Positions 13,001 to 27,000 of a stretch of 64,000 bases of DNA are shown piece by piece. The stretch spans positions 228,240,143 to 228,304,142 of the forward strand of contig JBAIZL010000002.1 of assembly GCA_036971475.1 (NCBI GenBank), read 5' to 3'. The notes under the pieces were generated by a model. The model searched no databases, was not told the DNA's origin, and was given only the letters and a program-made list of their open reading frames with translations. Positions within the stretch are counted from its first letter, which is position 1, and the number at the start of each line of letters is the position of its first letter. Position numbers and translations under genes: made by a program. Source of the DNA: Prosapia bicincta. Its lineage: Eukaryota; Arthropoda; Insecta; Hemiptera; Cercopidae.

Positions 13001-16000
13001 TAGCGACTTAAAAATTGAGAATAGCTTAACCTATAGCAGAAACCACAGCGTCGTACTCTAACAGTCTCCAATAATCTATATACCAAAACAAAAATTTTAG
13101 TAATTTTAAGAAATAAGAGATATGTTTTATAAATTATATTACCAATGCGGGTATATATACACAATACACTCTCTATAATCCGGCCCTTCACCTAACCAGC
13201 CTCTCCAGTAATCTGGCAATTTTGTCAAGAACAGAAGATGTAAATATAATCAATATGTAAACATAATTTGTATACTTTTTTACTGCATGTCGATATCAGT
13301 GACCAAGTGACCTTCACGCAGCCCAGTTTTAGTTGTGAAACTTGTAATATACAAACTATTTGGAGATGTATGATATTGCAGTGTAAATGAAAACATACGA
13401 CTTTGACTTTAAATGAAAAAAGGAGATTTTTGGAGACTGAAAAAGTAAAGAGATTGGTTACACTTGCTAAAGAATAAGGGTTTGGCCATGCTCCCGTTCA
13501 TGACATAGAAAGAACAGTGAGAAAATTAAATGTTTCTTGAAGACCATTGACAAAAAAACTGTAAGGAAAACTTTAAAGAAACAGAAATTTTCTCAAGATG
13601 AAGAAAATCTTTATTTTTGGTTTTTATAAGAGCGTAGTAGACATACACCACTTTCAGATAAAATTCATAAAGAAAATGCTAAATTGCTTTATATTAAAAT
13701 TATGAAAAAAGATTACTATCAGCCTAACCGGGGTTGGTTTGAAAAATTTTTTAAAATCATTTTGGTATTAAGTTATTGAGTATGGCAGGCAAAAAACTAT
13801 CGTCTAATGTTGGTGCAGTCAAAACATACAAAGAAAATTTTCAATCTGTGATTCAAGATCTTTCTTTGCGAGTAGTACACACAAACTTAATTTATTAGTG
13901 GTCAGTAAGGCAAAAAAAACCAAAGCCATTCAAAAACCTTCCTGTTGTTTATAAAAATCAAAGCAAGGCTTATATGACTAAGACGTTGTTTGCTGTATCG
14001 TTTCATGACTTATTGGACCGCCAGCTAAAAGATTTCTTAAGAAACAGAAACTGCCGCTAAAAGCTTTGCTTATTTTGGACAATTACCCACGTCACCCTGA
14101 TGACGATTTGAAATCAAAAGATGGTTTCATCTGTGTAATGTTCTTGCCACCAAATGTGACACCTCTATTACAACTTATGGACTAAACTGTTATTCAAACT
14201 ATTCAAATCCAATAAAAAAGAGCCTGTTGTACAACGTTTTGTCTAAAGATGGTAGTGTTATCAAATCATTTAGAAAAACATATCTGAAGAATGGGTTTTT
14301 TTCATTTGCAAGTGCTTGGGAAAATCACAGCATAAAAGTTATTGTTTGTTTATAGAAAAACTTGTGACCAAACCAGGCACTGTTAGAAAAATATAAGAAG
14401 AAAAAGAAGAGAACAACTGATAAACATAACAGAGCTCAATTGCTGAGAAAACTGATTATGAAGAGTGTGTGGACAACTTATGTCAGCTGCAAAACTCTAT
14501 TAATAAAAAACTCGTAGCAGAAGATGTAACCACGGATGGCGTGAGTGGCTTACTGGAGAACAAGAAAACATACAGTTTTTGACAGATGACGACAAATTAT
14601 TGAGGAGTTGGTGAGGAAGGAGGAAGATGAGAGAGAAGAGGAAGAAGAAGACATAGTGCCTATGCCTCTTCAGACAGTGTTTCGCACTGCTGCGTCGATT
14701 CATTCTCAACATACATTATATGGGCAGAACCAAACAGTGTTTTAATGAGTGACATTAATACAACTGTAAGAAAAAGATTTAAGTGTCATTTCAAGCCAAA
14801 AAACAGAATAAATTGGAAAACTTTTTTAAGACTGCTGAGCAATGTGAATAATGCAAGATTAAATGACTTTAAAAAAACTGTACTGCAGGCTGTTTTTATT
14901 TTTTTTAATTTTTCTTTTTACCATTAAAGATAACTTTTTATTGCAAAGTAGAGACCAGAACATTCATTCTAGTTTTATCGTTTTAAATACATCATAGAAA
15001 TATTTTCCAATGTTTTCTTTATTTTCGGGCAACACACATAAATATTGTACGAGGTCTGTTAAAAAAATACGCGGACTGTTTGAATTTCGCGGCTCAAGTT
15101 AGTTTCAGGAGAATCCGCTTGGTGTCGCTAGGTTTGTATAAATCAGCTGATTAAAATGCGGTATTTCAGTCGCAGATATCTTCATTTGTTGATGAGTTAC
15201 ACGCAGTTTAGTAAAGAGTGTTTTTTTCGTTTGTCGGATTGTAAAATGGACAGCCTGAAGAATCAATGAATTGCTCTGAAATTGCGTGTAAAACTAGAGA
15301 AATCTACAGCAGAAACATTTGCCATGCTTAACACGGCCTACGGCGATGTTGCCATGAAGCGTACTGCATGTTTCAAGTGGCATGAATGTTTCAAGGGTGG
15401 CTGACAGTCGATTGATGACGATGAGCGTAATGGACGTCTTTCAACGTCAACTGATGACCCACACGTTGACAAAATCAACACCCTGGTGCGCGAAAATCAA
15501 CGTCTGACCATTAGGGAGCTTTCCAAAGAATGTGGGATATCAGTTGAATCTTGTTACGAGATTTTGACCGAAAAAATGAAGATGCACCGTGTCGCTGCGA
15601 AATTTGTGCCACGCCTGATGACCGACGACCAAAAAGCCAATCGGGTTTGTCGGGAACTGCTTGATCGTTCAAATGAAGATGAGAACTTTTTGTCAAGAAT
15701 TATAACCGGTGATGAATCATGGGTGTATGGTTACGACATTGAAACGAAGGTCCAATCATCCCAATGGGTGAGTCAAACGTCCCCAAGACCCAAAAAAGTT
15801 CGCCAAGTTCGTTCGAATGTGAAGGTGATGCTGATAGTTTTTTTTTATGCTAAGGGTGTTGTTCACTACGAGTACCTCCCTGAAGGCTCTACAGTCAACC
15901 AGATTACCTACATTGAAGTACTGAAACGTCTGAGGGACGCCGTCCGACGCAAAAGGCCAGAACTGTGGAGAAGTGATAACTGGTTTTTCTATCACGACAA

Positions 16001-16120
16001 CGCTCCAGCTCACTCATCACTGAGAACTCGTGAGTTTTTGGCCATAACACTCGATCACTGTTCATTACCACCCCCCCCCCCTACTCACCTGACCTTGCTC
16101 CTTGTGACTTTTTCTTATTC

Positions 16121-16172
<52 letters not shown>

Positions 16173-16578
16173 TTTTTTGGACTAGGAGACTGACAGACTT
16201 ACCTTGGTAAGAGTCCACTCTGTAGTCTTGAAATAGTAACACATAAAGGCACTTAAACAATGATATATTTCGACCACACAGTGGTCTTTATCAATCGAAG
16301 AGAAAACACAAAAGAAATATCTTTAATCTGTGCATCTGTGACATCTGATTTCTACTCTACACAATCTGTGATTACAATTATTTTATTTCATTCTCTCATA
16401 TTTCTTTTGTGTTTTCTCTTCGATTGATAAAGACCACTGTGTGGTCGAAATATATCATTGTTTAAGTGCCTTTATGTGTTACTATTTCAAGACTACAGAG
16501 TGGACTCTTACCAAGGTAAGTCTGTCAGTCTCCTAGTCCAAAAAATCTAAATAATCTTTACCAACCAAAACTAACCTA

Positions 16579-16613
<35 letters not shown>

Positions 16614-19600
16614 TACTTTTTTTTGTGATATTTAACGTTTTCCATTATTATTCCATTGCATTGGCTTTGTAAAGTTATTATACTTTAAATGTAAACTATT
16701 ATTCCACCATTAAATGCAATTAATTTTTCTCTCTGATGAGGTACCGTTCAGTCACTTGATCACTGTCAAATCTCTGGTCATATATATAGGGAGGAAGGGG
16801 GTTAGAGATAGAGAGGAGGGAGAGAGAGAGAGAGACTGAAGTCAAACTGAAATAATGTCAATATATCCGACTATACAACTTCTCAAGATAAAATAACCAC
16901 TTCTCAAAATAACATGAAAATTATTACAGCAATAGATGGATTTTTTTTTTAATTTCTTAGTAATAAACTAATAAAAAATATATACATAAACTAAATTTAT
17001 CAGGTGTTCCCTAATGAGTATAAACCTTCTTTCTTCAAGAAATTATAGTCACAATTCAATTATTCAAAACAAAATCCTAAATAAGTGTTATAAAATCGTT
17101 TCTTTCAGACACAAGCTATTTTAAAAATAATTATTTATTATATTTTTACAGATAACAGATTTATTAGGAAATCCTAGGGTTAAACTTTCAATGTTGGATA
17201 GGTCTGAAATCAATACAGTTACTTGTAAAACCTGTGACAAAGGGAATATTGATCAGACAAGGAGAATGACCATAACTAGGTTTAAAGAACATCTAGCCAT
17301 ATTAAATATGACAGGCCAGATAAGTCCAGCTTGGCTAAACATATCCTAACTAATGGACATGAATTAAATATCAATAGTGGTGGTCAAAACGGTGTTCTCC
17401 AGTACACCTAGTAGTAATTAAAGTATACTTATTGCAAAAACTAAACGCAATTTGTTGATGAACGCTGATAAACACCCAATTCATGATTCTAGTTTATTCT
17501 CCTCGTTACAACAAAATACATGACATTTATCTTCAAGTTGTAACTATAGAGGTTATTTACAATATGTTAGTTACTTCTGTTTCAATTATTTAACTTTTAC
17601 TTAGTATTCAAATTGTTTTGTATATAAGTTTTTAAGTAAGATCTGTCAAATTAGGTCAGTGATGGGCATGGTCTTGTTTCTATGTGTAGCCCTGGTATTG
17701 TAGCCCTTGTGTGTAGCTCCAGTCGCTGGGTGAAGGAGTGGGAGTGATACCCATTGCAGGTAGTTATTAGGTCTTAGGTTTTTAGATCCCAGTATGTGTG
17801 TACCTTCTGAGAATGTTAACTATATTAGTGGAATGTCAATCAAGGTTTATAAATATTTGTAGTAACGGTTATTGAATTTTAATGATTAAATCTCATGAAA
17901 TAACTAAAATTAAAAGCTTTTACTAAAGCACATAACTGTTCAAATAACGGAGTTTCCTTTGCCAAATGAGCCTATAGTTTCTGACACTTACAGTACCATC
18001 CCTTCTTGTACTAATAAAAAAAAAGGCTCAAGAAATAATGCTATAAACTAAGTTTTCTTTGGCTGTAAGGAATCTTTAACTTTAAAAAATTTGTAAGAAA
18101 TAGAAATTACATATGTATTAGAAGAATTTAAAATTTCAACAAACATTTTAAGTCATATTGTTCTTCAAAAGGCCATGTACATGACTCTCTTCATAAGGAA
18201 TCTATATAACTTACCCAAGATATCTGACTTGGTGCTGAACTAAAGCCATTTCAAAAATTCTTGGCTGCTTCAGTTCATTGGGCTTTACACACCGTACATA
18301 GTGAGGCTGTTTACTGGTCAAATTACGAACTAGGCCACCAATGGCAATCTTGAATTGGGTTCCTGTTGTTGCAGGCCTTTTGACAGATGGCCTCTTTGGA
18401 TTACCTTTACAGAAATTAATGATAAGCAAAAAATACTGTTTTTACTACAAAAGTGAAAAAACAGGATATATATTGTAACTACTGATTACCTTCAGGAAAC
18501 AGAGTTTTGAGCAGAGGATGCTGGCATCTGAACATTGCCATTGATAGGTCTCTGTGCAGAAAATCATTGTTCTTTTCAATAAAACCAACCACACTGTATG
18601 TCACAGTACCAGCAAAGTGGCGCAACCTTAATATAAAATAATGTTACATTTTTATAATTTACTACAAAATATTATTAGTCATATACATATAATTTTAGTG
18701 GCCACCCATATGTAATTTTTAAAACCACATATATTTCCTGATTTTCCAGCTAATAATTACAATATTTTATACTTGTTTCGACATAGGTATAATAACAATA
18801 ATTCATGGTTTATGCCCATTATTTACTTGTTGATAGAACAGATTTTAAAAAGGCTTAAAAAGATAATACACAAAAATAAATAACTGTCTTTGCAAATAAC
18901 AAGTATAGGATACTGATGTTGAAAAAAAACTATTGTGTACATGGTAAACATTTCAGATTGTAAGTAAAGACTCAGTTATCGACAAGTAAGTTTAGGGATA
19001 TGTTTACATCAAAGAGATTAATTCAACGAATAAGCAGAAACAAATAACTACTAACACATCCAGAGCCCTGATAAAATATCACCTTGTTTATAGTTGGCTT
19101 AGTTATCGCTTTTGCACACGTTATTGATAGTGATTTTGATGTAAAGTGATAATTTATACTATTCTGGTGAAAGTAATAAAGAAAACTATTATGAAGAAGC
19201 TGATTTAAACCAATGTTGTTTTATGATACTGATAGTTTGAAATGTATTTACTTACTTTATTTTAAACCTATTAGAAGACAAAAATTATTTATCTCTAATC
19301 AAGTCATTTAGCTCTAATGAAGTCAACCCTATGGACCTGCCTTGTTTACTTAAACAGATAAAGCACTTGTTTGACTGCTACTTTCGCTTTACTTAAACAG
19401 ATAAAGCACTTGTTTGACTGCTACTTTCCCTTTGCAGCGATGTCATTTTTAAAATTTTACAAAAATAATATTTTTAAAGATTTTGGCCTAAAAACAAAAT
19501 CTTTCCTTTGAGACGGTTTTTGCCATCTCAGTACGCATGTTAATTTGCACAGAAATTTCTATCTAGGGACAGAGTTTTATAAATATTTAGAATGTTACAT

Positions 19601-21023
19601 GAGAACGATAATACTTTGTGGATAGCTGTACCTCATGTCTCTTTACACAGTGATACCTCTATTTAATTTCTTCATCAGTAAATATAAGGAGTACTTTTAT
19701 CCAGGTTAAAATAGCGGCGGTTTTACCTGCGGATGAAGGAATATGCCTTTTTCATAGTCGTGTTGGTTTTCATGTTTATATGAAAATAAACCAAACAAGT
19801 ATGGGATAAAATTATATATTTTATGCGATGCCGAAACCAGATATATATTGAATGCTGAAGTTTATACAGGCTCAAAGGGTAACTCTGATAATGGCATAAA
19901 ACTCTGATCAGTAACTGATGAGTTACTATCCTTTTCAAAGAAAAACTATGAAGTGGTAGAAAATGGTTTTTTTTCCATTATTTCATAATGAGTATGACAA
20001 ATGCATTTGTTCTTTACACATCGGTTAATCGCTTGTTGGGGAAACACTTCGCTAATAAAAATACCTGCTACTAAGAACAAATATAACCCGACTAGAAAAT
20101 GCACAGTATATACAGATAAAGGAAAGAAAAATGGGCAAAAAGTAAGAAAAGAAACTAGATACTACTGTTCAGAATATGTAGTTTCATTGTTTTCCAGACT
20201 ACTTTACTGTATTTCACACAAAACCTCATAAGCAAAAGCATAGAAATTTCTTGCAAAAGCAAATTTCAAACTGTAAATAACATTTTATTATTTTTACTAA
20301 TAATTATCACAAGTAATAATAAAATCTAAACAAGGTTTAAAATAACTAATGAAAAAATTTCTACCATATAAATTATATATTTAGTTCTTTATATGAAAGA
20401 ACACTTTTGAGGCAAAATACAACTCAATTACAATTAAATTGCAACCATTATATCATGGCATGCATCTAGTTCGAACCTTAATGGGTTAATAAATTTTTCT
20501 ATGGTTGCAACTACTTATTTTTTTACGATTGAAACTCCTTATTTCTTCAACTAATTTTTGAGCTCAAAACCTTTAATAAATCACTTTCCTCAATCACCTG
20601 AATAATGACAAATAATATCATTTGTCATGTAGATTTAAAACTATCCAAGATCTCTGCCAAGAGCTCACAATAATTTCCCTTAATTTCATTAAAAAAATAT
20701 ATATATATAACTTTTTTTTAATAGGCCAAACCAGTAAATAATTTATAGTAGTTTACTTTTACTAATTTGCCAAAACTCACTTTAAACAAAATTATTTTAC
20801 TATAATAAAGTGAGATTTTATTTTAATTTAGACACCTGAGCAATGGTTTTAACAAAATTTGTTTTTTATTTGATAAAATATATTTTATATGTAATTTACA
20901 GTATATATATATATATATCTTTCGGTCACTTGACCATTCTCAATGGTCAAGTGACCGAAAGGTGCCTCATCACAACAAGGTAAAATCATTGCACTTAGTG
21001 GTGGATAAAAGTATTTCCAATAG

Positions 21024-21099
<76 letters not shown>

Positions 21100-24000
21100 G
21101 TGTGTACTATAAGTACCAATACTAAAAGAATTAATAAATATCAAAACATACTAATAAGTCTAAATAATCAGTTTTCAAATACATTAGTCAACATCTACAT
21201 TTAATTATACAAATTTATACAACCTAAAACAGTTAGGAGGCAGGCTGTTATCTGATGTGTGCCTGTTTCTTCTGTCAGATCCTGATATTGAATGAGACTG
21301 GCCTGAACAAAGTGCAGTGACACGAGACAAAAATATTTCATCAGACACAACCGATTTACTACTCTCTTCATCCAACAATGATAAAATTCCATGGTTGTTC
21401 TGAAATATAAATTTATTTTTTCTATTATAAAGAATCATAAGTGTAATTATGGTATCAAAAATAAATAATTAAACACTACATATTGCTTTTGGACTATATT
21501 TTTTCAAATACTGTAATTAGTTTTGTTAATATAAATCAATACCAGCAAAAATTTAAAATAATAAATTATAATCAATATTGTAATAAACCAAATGCTTCCT
21601 CTAATCATAATGCAATTACAAAACATACAAGATACAGTAAAGGCACAGTAAAAAACTTATAAAACTAACTAAAAACACTTATAACTATATAACACTTGCC
21701 TACAGTACCACTTACTTTTATAATTGTTGAGGACGGGCGTACTTGGTCTGATTTGACAATGGGACACATCTCTCGAAACAGCCGCCCTCAACAATTATAA
21801 AATTAAGTGATACTATAGGGAAGTGTAACATATTTACTAGTGTTTTAAGTTAAAAACTAGTAGCTCAAGTGACGATAGAATTAATTAATATATAAAACTA
21901 ATAAAAAATAAATTACTCATTACACTTTTGCTATTACTTGCGACCAGACTTTTTGTTAACTAAAGGCTGTTCAATTGTTAACTTACGCTTGTAGGAAACG
22001 TTTTTGTCCTAGGAGGCTGAAGAAGTCGTAAGACAAAAACGTTTCCTCCAAGCGTAAGTTAACAATAAGTCTGGTCGCAAGTAATAGAAAAAGTGTAATA
22101 AGTAATTAACAACCAGCAACAAGATTTTGATAAAAAATAAATGTTATAAGATCCCATCGTTAACCATAATTAAACAGACAAATAACCTGTTTGGTGTACA
22201 AAAAAAACTGCCCGAGAACTATAATCTAATGAACTTACTATCATCTCAATTAGCATAAGTAATATTTTACCTGTTAATTCAGGTAAAATCAAGGTCTGAA
22301 GTCAGCATATTTTCTAATGTTTTTGTGTACATCAGAATTATGCCACATAAATTGAAAAATCCAGAACTACAATAATTTCTTCAGAAATACATTTTAGTCA
22401 AAGAGTACCAGATAAATCTACCATTAGTAAAAATGATTTACTTTCACTAGACATTTCTTTCTTTGATTGAATACAATCTGTCATACAAGAGAACAATGTC
22501 TAGATATCGTTAATTAAATTAACCAAAATTCATGTGACAAACTTAATAGAGGGTAAATTAAGTCAGGAAGAACCTCACTTAATTTCTTGCAAAATGCTAT
22601 AAAAAAATCATAGTAGAGTTTAAGAATTGGTAAACATTTCACTGTAACTTCTATGGCCTACTGAATTTAAAAAGGGTAGTTACAAGGTAAGGCTCTAGAT
22701 CACAGATGCAGCTTCATAGACCTGTATTTTAAAATCTGGTAAGTTGTTTCAAGTACGTTTTTCCAATCTTATCCGTTTTAGATGTTAGTGCATGATTTTC
22801 ACTGCATTGCAGAAGAGTATGATCTCTGTTACTTCTGCAACTAAGTAACTACAATTAAGAAAAAATGTTTATAAAACACCATCTCATTTACAGTCATATA
22901 AATTTCATCAACAGTTACAGTCCTTCTTCCACCAGAACCTGTTGATGAGAAACTTTGTAACCTGAAATTATAATTTCACAGTTTAGCACATTTAACTGTG
23001 ATACTGTTTATGGTGATATCAATTTCATCAATATACCCTATGTCATTTCTGAATAAATCACAGAGAAATCCACCGCTATTCTTTTAAGTTCATAACAAAC
23101 ATTTTTTTTTTAATACCTTCCCTGGTTAACACATTCAGAAGGTCAGCAAAATTGGAGATCTCATCAAACTACTGACTGTTTTTTCGTTAACTTCCATATT
23201 TGACAGCATTTTTAATCTCAAAATCTATACTTAAATGGTTAGTTATAAACAGGCAAAATGGTAAAAAAATTTAAACACTCTATTTAATTCTAAAAATCGG
23301 GAGCATACCAGTACGCCGCCGACCCTGGCAGTGGAATCATTGAAATGCTATGCGGGTTCCATAGCTTGTCTTTGTCTAATTATTGTGGCCGTTGTTTTCA
23401 TCTCAATAATTTTATTTCTACCATATTCAAGTTTATTGGGGTCATCAAAACAGTGTATTAGACATTAAAATATTGGTTTAATTATTGGCAATGAAAAAAA
23501 GAAATTTAAATAAAATATCAACTAATACAAACGATAAAATAATACTAAATGACAAATAATAAAACTCAATAAAAAGACAGCGAAAAAAAGATAATTTACA
23601 TAAAAATCTAAAGTACATACTACTAAAATATACTACATACTAAAATTAACCACTCAACATTTAACTCGGAATGTTTGTACCTGCTTGTGTCATGTGTTTC
23701 AGAAAGCGATAGAGATCGATAATGTAAACGCAGACATAGGTAATGCATATGTCCCGTCCTAGACCATTTATAGCTGAGATTAGCTGACATTTGTTTTTCA
23801 CATTAGGTTTAATGTGATGACACATTAGGTTTTTGGGCGTCCAAGTATTTTATCAATGACTTATTTACAGTAGTCTGTTCTCACCTCAAGTAGGTTTTTT
23901 CACTCTACAGGATAGACTAACAGGACAGTTATCGTTTATTCTTGCGTTAGTTCAGAAAGCTTAATTTATTTTTATGATCGTTGGTTTACCTGATATTTTG

Positions 24001-27000
24001 CTGCATTAAGTGGTTAAAACTAAACAAACATTAAAATATAAAAATTAAACCAAATTAAATCTGCTCATGGAACTCCCTAAAGCATTGTTACAGTTGAAGC
24101 ATCAAAAGTTCACTTGGGAGAGTTGTATTTAAAAACGACTCGGGCATAATGTTCTCCAAACTCTTCTGAAGATTTGACGTAAAAATCAAACTTTTATACA
24201 AACACTCATCAACACTAGAGAAGTGTTAATTAGATTGGGAATGAGCATTCTGGTGTACTCGCAGTCTCTCAGAAAGGAAAAGGAGAGCACACCAACACGC
24301 TCTCAGTACCTCGCAGGGGAACCCAGAGTGTGCCGGTACGCTAGGCATGCTGAAAGTGTTAAATTGGTGAAAAACTTTAAAGTAACCTTGATGCAGTGTT
24401 GGACTTAAACTTAGAACTGAAAAAGATTCAATCAACTAACAATTATTTAAGTGGAATCAACATCTATTCTAGGTGAATGTTCAACAGTTTCTTGTTGTTT
24501 CCTGAAATCTTCATTGTGTTGTTAGAAGTGATTTTTTTTTCAGTTAGTAATTTTTTTCTTCTGTATACTTTTAAAGTTTTTTTTTAGTTTGTTGTTCATT
24601 TGAGGGTTTGTAAATGATTTGGAGTGGTAAATCATGTCCAATGGTATCAACTAGCATACCATTTCATTGTTTGGAGCTATGGTCAAAATGGGCTATTTGA
24701 AGTCGGCTCTTGAGTAGTGGGGTAGTTCCCTATCCTTGTACAGTCACACACGTGTCTTGAACATGTCACTATCGCTCACCAATCACAAAAATCCACCTTT
24801 CACTACCAATTCAGAGATTCACTCTTTCTTAATTATTTAAGTTCTTTTTCTCTTATTATTGGTGGTACCTGGTCTATTGTGCCTTTATGGGGGAACCGCC
24901 TCTGAACATGGTAATAGATTTTCTGTCACAAAATTAAAACTATTACTAATTTTTTGTGTCTCTTATTCTTATTAGTTTTTCTTTTATATTAGACTACAAA
25001 TATATAATAGTATATCCTTGTCTGTACTTAATATAAACACTGATACAAAATATAAATATCCAACTTACTGTAATTTTTAGATTATCATTTTAGTTGTTAC
25101 AAGTCATGAACAAAAAAAGCTACTTAAGTTGGTAGCTTGAAACATCTATACTCGAATATGTGCCCTGTGCAAGCATTTACTACTCTGATGAATTCTCAAC
25201 AGAGACAATGTTCTTAGGAATAATAAGAATAAACAATACAGTAATTTATATGACATAATCCACACTCTTCCATTTTTATTATTCAAGATTCATTTCTGTG
25301 GAGATCTAGCTCAAGATTTATTTAATTAGGCCTTTCTAGTAATTAATTATAAAATTACAAAGAAGTTTTTATGTTTTGTTTGAATTCAACTTGTAGACAC
25401 CTCTTTATGACCTTCATTGGGAGTATATATTGCTTCAGTTACGTATCTCTCAACGCGTGAAACTATAATATATTCACTATATCTTGTACCAGAGTTTCAT
25501 ACCTCTACCTTAATCCTACTTACATCTAAAATTCTTTCACATATGTCATAGGCAATTTTATTTTGTTTGATCACTTTGAAATAATAATAATAGATTCAAC
25601 TAACACATAATAACCCATACTGTTTTGTGGGTTAATACCTTTATTAGCTTAGGAAGCTGGAGATTTAGATAGTATTATAACTTTAAGTTCAGAAAACATA
25701 CTGTAGTCTAGCTATATATTATAAACTGACTCTACTAGAATATGGATCAGAGCTAAGAAAACGGACTTTAGTGCTTATCTTTAGTCCATGAGATGCTGAT
25801 CATCAAAAAAAAAAGAGTTTCTTCTATTTCTTCTACTGAGTTATTGACTGTAGTTCCTCCATCATATATTGTTTCTCTTATAATTATGTAAATGAATTTT
25901 CAAATTTTATTATACCCCTAGAATTTTGAGAAGTCACTTTTTTTCCAATACTGTTTCATTAACGATACTGTAGCAAAAACGGCAGGAAAGAATAAAGCTT
26001 TTTAGTACAAACTGTTTAGTAAATTCTTATTGCTAAATCTCATTTAATGTTAATCTATGTTTAAATATCACTATGTTACTCCTATAATTTTAAATTGAGG
26101 TGGTTTTCTAAATGATCAATTCACTTTCAAAAGTATTTGTTACACTAAAACTGTATAAAAAATGTTAAGATGACATAAAATTTATCCTAAGTTTAAGTTA
26201 GAATAAAAATTGGATTATATGTTAAACTTGTGGCTATTGTTAGTTAATCATATATTTAATCTGTTTATTATACAGTGAACATTACCTTTTCTATAAGATG
26301 ACAGACAGCAGAGTTGTTAAGGTAATCAATGTGAGACCAACTGATGTCTTCACGCATATATTCCTCCTGCTCCTGTTTTAACGTTCCTTCTATAATAACA
26401 TGATGCAGCTTTTCGTTGCAAAAATTAATGATAAACTGTTCAAAACCATTTTTTTCCATCATTTCAAAACCATACACATCTAAGATGCCTAATACTTTTC
26501 TTTTTCCATACTTTTGCACCTGAAAGAGATAAAAATAATCAAATTCATAAATTTTTTCCAATTCAAACCACATGCAATATTTAAAAAACTTATACTGTTA
26601 TATGAATTTAAGTGATGTTTAATTAATTCATATTTCAATGTAGATTAGTCACAGTGTATACAGATTAGTATATTACTCAACAAGTTGTGTTTGAGTACTG
26701 TTATCATTCAGTTTACAAATATTCAAAGGAATTTGTGTAATTAGGTAATGTAGTTAGTTTTTTTACCTAAAATTTGTAATCTACAAGATCCGTGCAATCT
26801 TAAGATGGGTTCTCCCCTAAGATTCCAGTAGGAACTAGTTATGGTGAATGACTGGAAAAATCTCATGGAAATTAGAAAAATGGTACTCTAACCAGGCTTC
26901 ATGTACAGACAACAAAAAGTGCAAAATGATTAAGACACCTATAAATGATAAAATGTACGATCTTCTTGTGATTCACGCAGTGTAGATCAAAAGGACTGGT

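Noticed and set aside
22892..22961. GC-richer minus-strand patch with AG and GT borders ([20 protein letters not shown])
   Set aside because: At 70 nt it cannot be included between the flanking phase-0 myosin exons without a frameshift, and the peptide matches no myosin segment.
25100..25230. CTGATGA near 25175 next to a short inverted pair
   Set aside because: No GAAA after a pairing stem, so it does not fulfil the fold seen in the Penelope ends.
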